Below are positions 50,574-58,605 of a stretch of 64,000 nt of DNA, piece after piece. Below the pieces are notes generated by a model that saw only the letters and a list, made by a program, of their open reading frames with translations, had not been told where the DNA came from and did no database searches. The stretch spans positions 8,093 through 72,092 of the forward strand of contig NZ_CAKTFO010000017.1 of assembly GCF_934560975.1 (NCBI RefSeq). The letters are read 5' to 3'. The translations under genes and the position numbers were made by a program. This stretch comes from an uncultured Sphingomonas sp. (lineage in GTDB: Bacteria; Pseudomonadota; Alphaproteobacteria; Sphingomonadales; Sphingomonadaceae). Positions within the stretch are counted from its first letter, which is position 1. The number at the start of each line of letters is the position of its first letter.

Positions 50574-52403
50574 ATGCCTCCCGCCACAAGTGATGTGCCC
50601 GCCAATCCCGAAAACGGACTGGCCGCCCTCCGCCGCTTCCTGCCCTATCTCTGGCCCAAGGAGCAGCCGTGGCTTCGCGCGCGCGTCGGCGTGGCGATGG
50701 TGCTGGTGCTGGCGGCCAAGGTCGTCACGCTCGCCATGCCGTTTGCCTACAAGGCGGCGATCGACCGGATGGCGCCGGGGCTGCAGGGCGCGGCCGGGAT
50801 CGTCATCGCGATGGTCCTGGCCTATGCGGGCGCGCGCTTCGGCGGCACATTCTTCGACAATCTCCGCAACGCCATCTTCGAGCGTGTCGGGCAGGAGGCC
50901 GCGCGCAAGCTGAGCCTGGAGGTGTTCGCCCACCTGCATCGCCTGTCGCTGCGCTTTCACCTCGAACGTCGCACCGGCGCGCTGACCAAGGTGATCGAGC
51001 GCGGGACCAAGAGCATCGACACGATGCTGTACTTCCTGCTGTTCAACATCGCGCCGACCATTTTCGAGCTGGTGGCGGTGTGCGTCATCTTCTTCGCCAA
51101 GTTCGGCGCGGGGCTGGTGGCGGCGACGGCGGTGATGGTGGTGCTGTATGTGGGCTTCACCCGCCGCATGACCGAATGGCGCATCGCGCTGCGTCGCGAG
51201 TGGACCCGGACCGACAGCGAAGCCACGCAGAAGGCGGTCGATTCGCTCCTCAACTATGAAACGGTCAAATATTTCGGGGCCGAGGCGGTGGAGCAGCGGC
51301 GCTATGGCGAAAGCGTGTCGCGGCTGGTGGACACCACCACCAAGGTGGAAACCAGCCTTGCCTGGATGAACATCGGCCAAGCCTCGATCACCAACGCGAT
51401 GATGGCCGGCGCCATGGCGTACAGCGTATGGGGCTGGAGCCAGGGGCGCTTCTCGGTCGGCGACGTGGTGTTCATCAACACGATGCTGGCGCAGCTTTTC
51501 CGGCCGCTCGACTTCCTCGGCATGGTGTATCGCGAGATCCGCCAGGGCCTGATCGACATGGAAGCGATGTTCGGCTTGGTCGATACGCCGGAGGAGGTGA
51601 CGGACGCGCCCGGTGCAGCGCCGCTGGTGGCCGGGGGCGGCGCCGTCCGCTTCGACCATGTCGATTTCGCGTACGATCCCGACCGCCGGATCCTGCGCGA
51701 CGTCAGCTTCTCCGTTCCGGCTGGCGGTACGCTGGCGGTGGTGGGGCCGTCGGGTGCGGGCAAGTCCACCCTCGCACGGCTGCTGTTCCGCTTCTACGAC
51801 GTGACCGGCGGGCGCATCCTGATCGACGGCCAGGATGTGGCTGGCGTGACCCAGGCCTCCGTCCGGCGCGCGATCGGCATCGTTCCCCAGGATACGGTGC
51901 TGTTCAACGACACGATCGGCTACAACATTGCCTACGGCCGGGCCGGGGCGACGCGCGGCGAGATCGAGGCGGCGGCAAGGGGTGCCGCGATCCACGATTT
52001 CATCCTGTCGCTGCCGCAGAGCTATGACACGATGGTGGGCGAGCGCGGCCTCAAGCTGTCCGGTGGGGAAAAGCAGCGGGTGGCGATCGCGCGCACCCTG
52101 CTCAAGGATCCGCAATTGCTGATCCTGGACGAAGCGACCAGCGCCCTCGACAGCCGGACCGAGGCCGCGATCCAGGACACGCTTGAGCTGATCGCGCAAC
52201 GCCGCACCACCATCATCGTCGCCCACCGCCTGTCCACCATCGTCCACGCCGACGAGATCATCGTGATGGACAAGGGGCACGTCGCCGAACGCGGCACCCA
52301 CGCCGGGCTGGTCGCGCAGGACGGTCTGTACGCCGAAATGTGGGCGCGCCAGCAGGCGGAACAGCGCGAGGCGGAGGAAGCGGCAGAAGCCGAACCCGCA
52401 TGA
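50574..52403 (+). CDS. ABC exporter, Atm1/HMT1-like (permease-ATPase fusion)
   Basis: 609 residues. Six membrane helices (about 30-320) with the Atm1-type segments RGTKSIDTMLYFLLFNIAPT and NYETVKYFGAE; the latter is strongly conserved in mitochondrial Atm1 and its bacterial kin. ATPase: GPSGAGKST (Walker A), KLSGGEKQRVAIART (signature), LLILDEATSALD (Walker B), VAHRLST (H-loop). Relatives export glutathione-metal or sulfur compounds. A Glu/Ala-rich tail ends the protein. Confidence 0.92.
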   Translation: MPPATSDVPANPENGLAALRRFLPYLWPKEQPWLRARVGVAMVLVLAAKVVTLAMPFAYKAAIDRMAPGLQGAAGIVIAMVLAYAGARFGGTFFDNLRNAIFERVGQEAARKLSLEVFAHLHRLSLRFHLERRTGALTKVIERGTKSIDTMLYFLLFNIAPTIFELVAVCVIFFAKFGAGLVAATAVMVVLYVGFTRRMTEWRIALRREWTRTDSEATQKAVDSLLNYETVKYFGAEAVEQRRYGESVSRLVDTTTKVETSLAWMNIGQASITNAMMAGAMAYSVWGWSQGRFSVGDVVFINTMLAQLFRPLDFLGMVYREIRQGLIDMEAMFGLVDTPEEVTDAPGAAPLVAGGGAVRFDHVDFAYDPDRRILRDVSFSVPAGGTLAVVGPSGAGKSTLARLLFRFYDVTGGRILIDGQDVAGVTQASVRRAIGIVPQDTVLFNDTIGYNIAYGRAGATRGEIEAAARGAAIHDFILSLPQSYDTMVGERGLKLSGGEKQRVAIARTLLKDPQLLILDEATSALDSRTEAAIQDTLELIAQRRTTIIVAHRLSTIVHADEIIVMDKGHVAERGTHAGLVAQDGLYAEMWARQQAEQREAEEAAEAEPA

Positions 52404-52451
52404 CTTGACGGCGGGCCTCTCTCCTCATAAATGCCCGCCTTCGCGCACCGC

Positions 52452-52527
52452 GGCCCCTTCGTCTAGCGGTCTAGGACGTCGCCCTCTCACGGCGAAAACA
52501 CGGGTTCGAGTCCCGTAGGGGTCACCA
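52452..52527 (+). tRNA. tRNA-Glu (anticodon CTC)
   Basis: 76 bases, cloverleaf complete. Acceptor GGCCCCT pairs with AGGGGTC (one G-U), anticodon arm TCGCC-CTCTCAC-GGCGA shows CTC, T arm CGGGTTCGAGTCCCG, and CCA is encoded at 52525-52527. Its 3' 17 bases are repeated at 57771. Confidence 0.95.
52511..52527 (+). repeat. attL: left direct repeat of the island (3' end of tRNA-Glu)
   Basis: TCCCGTAGGGGTCACCA is the 3' end of tRNA-Glu, repeated exactly at 57771-57787. The island keeps the tRNA functional by supplying the same 3' end. Confidence 0.9.
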
Positions 52528-52613
52528 GCTCCGCCCTAAGCGGCGGATATCTGCGGAAAACACGCGAAATCAACGCTTCGTTAGGCGCCCGATGCTACGA
52601 AAGGGTGCTACGA

Positions 52614-53040
52614 ATGAGGCGTCGTATGAGCCACTCGCACAGGCGGAAAACCTCTCGCATCGAGTGGTTCCGGATGGACGTGCCGAAGGACATCCGGCAC
52701 CTTGCCGGGAAGACATCCTGGCAGCACTCGCTGGAGACCACCGACCCGGCCCTCGCCGACGCACGCCGAGCCTGGCATGCGGCGCGCTACAAGACCGAGG
52801 TCATCCGCCTGCGTGCTCAGCTGGCCGCAGAAATCGACGGCCGAGCCGAGGGCGTCGTCGAACAGGCTTTCGACAAGCTCGCCGCCTTCCACGGGTCCCT
52901 GGACCGCGCCGTCGCGGCGGAGTTGGACAGTCTGGCTTGGACAGTGCGAGGTTCGTGGAGCCGTGAGGACGCACACGAGGTCGAACGCCAGCTCTTCGGT
53001 CGGGAGGTCTCGGACGAATGGACTGCGGCAAACGTCCCTG
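52614..53040 (+). pseudogene. Tyrosine integrase, N-terminal fragment
   Basis: The frame from ATG 52614 (or 52626) reads RRKTSRIEWFRMDVPKDIRH, then LAGKTSWQHSLETTDPALAD and a helical arm-binding segment rich in Ala, Arg and Glu. This is the N-terminal part of site-specific recombinases that sit beside tRNA genes. After about residue 140 the sequence loses any likeness and the catalytic Arg-His-Arg-Tyr domain is missing. Confidence 0.7.
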
Positions 53041-53649
53041 TGAGAAGAGGATGTTCTTCCACAGCAGTTGCTTGCCGTGGTGCATACTGCGATACTCGGG
53101 CCGGGTGCGTGCTCACGTCGAGGCGCAGGTTCTTCGCGTTGGTCGTGGTCGCCGAAGGCGGACCGGGACGCCACCTCCTGCACTTCCGCCACATCCTCTC
53201 CGCTTCCCCCTCATATCGCGCCGCGAGGACCGAAGACGAGGTCGACAGACCCACGATCGTCTTGATTGGACCGGGCGGAGCGCCCCGGTTTCGCACGCGC
53301 CGCTCAGCCGTCATCACAACAGGTGCCGACGTGGCGCTGGCACTCGCGCTCGCGCTCGCTGGTGCCGGTTCAGTACGCCTGCCCGATCTCGTCCCCCGTC
53401 GCGCGGTCGCAGACGGGTCGCTGAACGCCATCGCGGCTGGCGGCGATCATTCGGTCACGGCCTTAAGCGCGTTCGTGTCGGACGGAACCTCGTTTATGGC
53501 CTCGGCTCTGGCTGAGGAGATTGCAATGGGACTAGCGGCCCATCGCTGATGCCGCCGGATCGACAGCCGTCCCCGACCTCTTGAGAGACCGCCTCTACGC
53601 AGACAAAGCGGTGACCCGCACCCCGATGGCGGACAAATCGGCCTCAAAG
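53041..53649. other. Degenerate island DNA without a supported gene
   Basis: Several overlapping open frames exist on both strands, but none has a ribosome site or a coherent protein. At 53401-53549 (+) the end GTSFMASALAEEIAMG resembles the active-site GTS block of an S8 (subtilisin-like) peptidase, so a peptidase tail may be buried here. Confidence 0.4.
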
Positions 53650-54480
53650 TCACTTATGGCAAGAGATGCAGACCTTCGCCTGGCCGTAGAGCTCGTCGAT
53701 GTCGATCATCTCGTCATCCGTCCGAAGGGGATTGGCAACTTGGCGGGCGCGCTGGCGCTCGACCCTGCGGTCGTGGTCCCGGCGGATCGCATCGACGCGC
53801 TCGGGCCGTTCGAGTTGCTCGAGCGACTCCCCCGCGCTCCAGGTGAAGGGCGAGCCGTGATCGAGCGCGTTCTTCTCGTATGCCTTTGCCAGCTCGAACC
53901 GGTCGGGATGCCGCTCCATGAGCCGGACCCACTCGATCTTTTGTTGGTAGAAGCAGAAGTAGCACCCCGAGCGGGAGCGCCAGGAGTAATATTTGGGCAA
54001 CCCGACGCCGGCCGCGTCGAGAATCTCGTTCACCGCGGCCTTGTCGATGCCCTCCTCACGGAAGGGAAGTCGGACGGAAAGGTTCGGATGGGTCGAGGAG
54101 TAGCCCTCGCGATAGTCTTCGTCCGACCGGATGGCCACGTAGCTGACGACGCAGTCGCCGGCATCGAGCGATGGCCAGAGCCACTTCTCGAACGGTCTGA
54201 TCTTCAACTGGCGTGTGCACCACCGCGTCTTGGGGCTCGGGAGAAACGTGTTGTACTCCTCAAGCCAGAAGTCGAACCCGCGCTCCGGATTGAGGTACGC
54301 GATCGGCCGCCCGAGAAAGCCCTCGAGCTTGCCGAGGAACTCGTAGACTTCCGGGAGCTCCTTACCGGTGTCGGTGAAGAAATACTCTATCTCAAGCTCG
54401 GGATGTGTCTGGCTCATGTGAACGGCGAGCGCCGCGCTGTCACGACCGCCGGACAATCCTAGGACATGCCGCTCCCTCAT
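53650..54480 (-). CDS. PAPS reductase/DndC-like PP-loop protein of a defence locus
   Basis: 276 residues, complete. The PP-loop is LSGGRDSAALAV (Ser10-Gly11-Gly12), followed by YFFTDTGKELPEVYEFL. Cys88 (WCTRQLKIRPFE), Cys173 and Cys176 (CYFCFYQQKIEW) and a C-terminal CISC (271-274) could hold a 4Fe-4S or zinc site. This is the phosphoadenosine-phosphosulfate-reductase-like family seen in phosphorothioation (DndC), BREX type 4 (BrxP) and other defence islands rather than cysteine synthesis: no cys genes are near. Its ATG overlaps the upstream broken gene by ATGA, which shows the two formed one operon. Confidence 0.8.
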   Translation of the reverse strand: MRERHVLGLSGGRDSAALAVHMSQTHPELEIEYFFTDTGKELPEVYEFLGKLEGFLGRPIAYLNPERGFDFWLEEYNTFLPSPKTRWCTRQLKIRPFEKWLWPSLDAGDCVVSYVAIRSDEDYREGYSSTHPNLSVRLPFREEGIDKAAVNEILDAAGVGLPKYYSWRSRSGCYFCFYQQKIEWVRLMERHPDRFELAKAYEKNALDHGSPFTWSAGESLEQLERPERVDAIRRDHDRRVERQRARQVANPLRTDDEMIDIDELYGQAKVCISCHK

Positions 54481-55828
54481 GCCTGCGTCCTCACTGTCTC
54501 TCCCCGCATAGCATGGATCTCGGCCTCTTCACGGGAGAGACCGGACATGGTCTCGGCCAGCGCAGCGAGGATAACCGACCGGGAAACGTTAGCGGAGTGC
54601 AGCTTCGCGCGGATCTCCTCCGCAAGGCCGTGAGCCGCCGCGCGCTCGCGATCGCTGACGGACACTTCCTGCGTCGTCACGGCGGGACTGCCCGGCTCGC
54701 TCACGAACACCGCTATGCGAACGCGCCGACCCCGCCGGCCCTTGACGTGCGCCAGCCCCTCCGCCCGCAGGAACTCCTGAGAGAGGGCCGCAAGCTCGAC
54801 CTTCGCGGCATCGACGTCGCGGTCGATCCAATCGCGCGTCGGCTTGTTCGCGGCGAGGCTCGCGAGCCCCTCGATTGCCTCCGCGCTGCGGTCGAATGTG
54901 GAAAGCCGAGTTGCGAACGCGTCGAGCCGGTAGTTCCCGGTCAACGCGATGACCGTCCGCGCCCGCTCGTGGAGATCGGCAAGTGCGGCGTCGTCGGCGT
55001 CCGACGCCCTGAGTTCATCCAGCATCGAGGAGCGCACGTCGGCGAGCATGCGGTCGTAGGCCCCAAGGAGCTCGGCGAGACCCGACCGGACAAGTTCGGC
55101 CAGATCCGTCGCGGCGGTGGAGGAGGGCGCATCCCCCGCCAGGAGATGGGGCAGGTCGTCCAGGAGCAGCTTGTTTGGATCCGAAGCCTTCTTCGCCAGG
55201 TCCCGCACCCGTCGGGCAACGGGTCCGAGGCTCATCGTCCGCTGCGCCCAGGGTGGCGCCGAGAGCACTAGCCCGACCAGGGCCCGGGATACCGCAAGCG
55301 GATCGCCCGACGGAACCGGCGTGCCGGTCGCGGTGGAGACGGCCCGGGCCACGGCACCGACGTGCTCGGCCTGCTCTTCGCTGTATGCGCTCCAACGCAG
55401 GCGGATGGCATCCGGGTTCTGCAGCAGGCGGTCGACGAAGAAGTCGGAGGGCGCCGGAGAGAACACCTCGTCGAGGTAGATCGTCAACCGATCCAGGCGG
55501 GAGAGCGCGTAGGCCAAGCCCAGAAGCGGGAGGAGGCCATCCCGAATCCCGAAGGGCCTGCCCCGCCAGAGATCGTAGAGCCTGCCGAAAGACGCACCCG
55601 GTCCAGCGGCCTCGAACAAGTCGTCGGCCCCGCGCCACGTGGGTACCAGGTTGCACGGATCGGAGCCACGCCGACGTGTCGGCCTTCAGAGACGATCGCC
55701 CGAGAGATCAGCTCGAGCTGCTCCTCGCCGGCGAGGTTCACCGGGATGTCGACGAAACGGCCCTGCACCTTGAGCCACTCGTCCCGCGCCTCGCGCGCCA
55801 GGCGGTGTGCGTAAGCCGCCGAAGACAC
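54477..55828 (-). pseudogene. C-terminal half of a large defence-type protein, frameshifted
   Basis: From 55828 down to about 55660 one frame reads AREARDEWLKVQGRFVDIPV and NLAGEEQLELISRAIVSEG; past about 55660 the product continues in another frame as CNLVPTWRGADDLFEAAGPG and then GRLYDLWRGRPFGIRDGLLP to the stop at 54477. One shift between the two frames breaks the gene. There is no Walker A; the missing N-terminal part would carry it. The helical C-terminal region ends EEAEIHAMRGETVRTQA. I do not recognise the family with certainty; partner proteins of PAPS-reductase-type defence genes are the guess. Confidence 0.6.
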
Positions 55829-57483
55829 GCGATCCGGACGTCTATTACGCCGTCGGCGCGGACCTGATTATGCCCGATCGCGCCGATTGGAACCCCAATA
55901 TCGGCGTCTTGGACATCGAAGCAGTCCTCACATCGTCGGTCGGCATCTCCGAGAATGTGACGACAATCCCGGAGGGCCAGACACGCAACCCAATCGCAGC
56001 AAACATTCGCCACGCCCTGATGTTCTGCATCCAGGACCAGGACGAGATCGATAGCCGCAAGATCCTGTTCCACCGCCAGAGCGAACCATTCCTGCCGCAG
56101 ACGATCAGGGACGTGCTGCCCTATTTTCTCGGCGCGATCGACGAGGACCTGTTGCGGCGTAAGGTCCAACTCGATCTTGAGCGCAAGGAACTGAGGAAAT
56201 TGCTGAAGCTGGCCGGCGAGCGCGAGCAGCTTGCCAGCTTGTCGGCAGCACGCACCGAAGACATGTTCCGCGAGGCGCAGTCGGTTGGTTTGCTCCCGCC
56301 CGGCCAACCGCCGGCACAGGACGTCGCGCTTGGCGGCCTTCGCGCGATCAATCCGGTTGTCCAGGAAGTGCCGGTGCCGCCGGATTCGACCGAGCCGATC
56401 GCTGTCCTTCGCCGCGAGCGCACCGGGCTGCGCCGCGATCTCGCCGTGCTGAAGGAGCGCCTGCGCCAAATTCGGCAGGTAGAGGATGTCGCCGGTGGCT
56501 TCGCGCAGGAAGCTGGCGAGCAAAGGGCGAGGCTGGCAAGCCTTGGCCTAGTCACGAAGGGCCATGTCGAATCCTGCGCCTTGTGCGGGTCGACCGACCT
56601 CCATGTTCCGTCGGCGGCGGAGATGCACAGGACCCTGAGCGGGATCGAAGAGCAGCTGAGCCAAGTCCGTCGGGAAGTGCCGCGCCTGCAGGAAGCGCAA
56701 GGCAACCTGGTCGAGCAGCAGAACGGGATCGAAGACGCGCTCAAGCGCAACCAGGAACAGATCGATACGCTCGCCAAGCAGGACGACGCCTTTAGATCCG
56801 AGCGCGACAGCCAGTTGAGGCTTGCTCGGACGATGGGGCGTATCGCCTATTTCTTGGAGACACTGCCGTCGCCGCCTGTGGCGGCCGCGTCGACCGAGGA
56901 GCTCGACGCTGCCCGCAGGCGGGTCGAGGCGCTGGAAAAGCTGGTCGACCCCGAGAGCGCCGAACAGCGACTGACCTCGACCCTCAATCTGATCGGTGAC
57001 TATATGACGCGCGATTCAGAGAAACTGGACCTCGAACATAGCGGTAGCCGCCTGAGGCTCGACATCAAGCAGCTCGCCGTCGTCGCCGACACGCTCGATG
57101 GACCAGTTCCTTTGTTCCGCATGGGAAGCGGCGAGAACTGGGTGGGCTATCATGTGCTTGCCCACCTCGCGCTCCATCGCTGGTTTCGGCAGAAGGATCG
57201 CCCAGTTCCCGGGTTCATCTTTTTCGACCAGCCCTCGCAGGCCCATTATCCCGCCGAGCAGGATCGCGACGGCGACGTCTCCGGGTTGCCGGACGCCGAC
57301 CGTGAGGCGGTGTTCAAGCTCTTCAAGCTGATGTTCGACGTAGCGGTCGAACTGGCGCCGAATTTCCAGGTGATCGTGACCGATCACGCGGATCTCCGGG
57401 ACAGCTGGTTCGCCGCGGCCGTCGTCGCGCGGTGGCGCGGACAAGGGCTCGTCCCGCAGCGCTGGATCGACGCGCGCGGCTGA
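55807..57483 (+). pseudogene. DUF3732 SMC/Rad50-like ATPase, N-terminally truncated
   Basis: 558 residues remain from GTG 55807; family likeness begins at DVYYAVGADL. Blocks: LFHRQSEPFLPQTIRDVLPY, a coiled coil with a CALC zinc-hook-like pair (Cys257, Cys260), an ABC-signature-like MGSGENWVGYHV (439-450), Walker B FIFFDQPSQAHYP (471 on) and DHADL (526-530). The first 100 or so residues with the Walker A loop are gone, so ATP binding is lost. DUF3732 proteins are ATPases of three-component (ABC-3C-type) conflict systems; the middle and effector partners are absent here. Confidence 0.75.
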
Positions 57484-57918
57484 GATCAGGCGGGGAACGG
57501 CTTGGAAGTCGCCTCCTGCAAACTTCCGTCACAGCCGACGATCTGGGTTAGCCGTTCGACGTGCCTAAAGCATCTACGGCCGGTTCCGCGGATCTCTGGC
57601 CGAAAGCTGCCAGTCCGCAAACGGCCCAGAACCAGCCATTATCGTTGACGCGATTGGAATAACGCCTTAGCCAAACGGCTGTCGAAGTGGTGCTACGAAA
57701 CCGCTACGAACCAAAGATCGACGCCGAGCTAACTTGTTGATTTTGCGTCCCGCTACTTCGCCTCGACCCCTCCCGTAGGGGTCACCATCCTCGCACAGAT
57801 GTGCGGACGTAGAGCAATCCGCTTGTTGCGGGTTCGGGGTGAAGGTGAGCCGGGCCCTATCTCATGTTGACGTAAGCTATGCGATCACGTGTCGCTGTGC
57901 TTGCTGCGGTTCGACGGA
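57484..57918. other. Right end of the island and gap before kdpE
   Basis: No gene is supported. It holds the repeat TGCTACGAAACCGCTACGAA (57691-57710), attR at 57771-57787, and 131 bases of apparently native DNA leading to the kdpE stop codon. Confidence 0.6.
57771..57787 (+). repeat. attR: right direct repeat of the island
   Basis: TCCCGTAGGGGTCACCA, exact copy of the tRNA-Glu 3' end at 52511-52527, in the same orientation. Confidence 0.9.
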
Positions 57919-58605
57919 TCAGTCGTCGGGGCGCAGGCGATAGCCGACGCCCAGTTCGTTGGCGATGATGCTGCCCACGGGCGCGGGCGCCTCGATCTTC
58001 TGGCGCAGGTTGCGGATCACGATGCGGAGATATTCGATGCGCGGGTCCTCGTCGCCGCCCCATGCAGCCGCAATCGCGCGGTCGTGCGTCACCACCTTGC
58101 CCATGTGGCGGGCCAGCACGGCCAGGACGTCATATTCCTTGCGGGTGAGGTGGAGCTCCGCCCCGGCCCGGCGGACGACCCGGCGGTCCAGGTCAATGGA
58201 GAGGTCGCCGCGGCGCACCACCTGCGGCACCACGTCGGCGGGGATGCGGTGCCGCAACGCCACCCGCAGTCGTGCGAGCAGTTCGTCCGTGTCGAACGGC
58301 TTGGTCACGTAATCGTCGGCGCCGAGGTCGAGCGCCGCAACCTTCTCCTCCGTCGCCTCGCGCGCGGAGACGACCAGGATCACCAGATCGCCGGCCTTGC
58401 GCAGCAGCGGGATCAGCGCCAGCCCGTCGCGATCGGGCAGGCCGAGGTCGAGCAAGACGGCATCGGGATGCCCGGCCGCGGCGGCTGCCATCGCCTCGCG
58501 CCCATCCATCGCCTCCGCCACGGCATATCCGGCCCGCTCCAGCGTGTTGCGGAGCAGGCGGCGGATGGCGACCTCGTCGTCGACGATCAGGACCTTGGCG
58601 GGCAT
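57919..58605 (-). CDS. kdpE: KDP operon response regulator KdpE
   Basis: 228 residues. Receiver with Asp9/Asp10 and phospho-Asp53 (LLDLGLPDRDG), switch residues SAREATEEKVAALDLGADDY and Lys in VTKPFDTDELLAR, then an OmpR-type winged helix (LTRKEYDVLAVLARHMGKVV to IANELGVGYRL). Activates kdpABC in low potassium. Its start overlaps the kdpD stop (TGATG). Confidence 0.95.
   Translation of the reverse strand: MPAKVLIVDDEVAIRRLLRNTLERAGYAVAEAMDGREAMAAAAAGHPDAVLLDLGLPDRDGLALIPLLRKAGDLVILVVSAREATEEKVAALDLGADDYVTKPFDTDELLARLRVALRHRIPADVVPQVVRRGDLSIDLDRRVVRRAGAELHLTRKEYDVLAVLARHMGKVVTHDRAIAAAWGGDEDPRIEYLRIVIRNLRQKIEAPAPVGSIIANELGVGYRLRPDD

Larger units (their letters stand above)
52511..57787. mobile_element. 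Decayed genomic island in tRNA-Glu with defence-gene remnants
   Basis: About 5.3 kb bounded by the 17-base tRNA 3'-end repeat. Next to attL is a tyrosine-integrase fragment; inside are a PAPS-reductase-like gene, a frameshifted C-terminal part of a large protein and an N-truncated DUF3732 ATPase. Nearly every gene is broken, and no complete integrase remains, so the island should be immobile. TGCTACGAA direct repeats near both ends (52593/52606 and 57691/57702) may be integrase arm sites. Confidence 0.85.

Noticed and set aside
52801..53085. Minus-strand frame MHHGKQLLWKNILFSQ in the island
   Set aside because: A short stretch looks protein-like, but it runs into the complement of the integrase fragment and has no start context.
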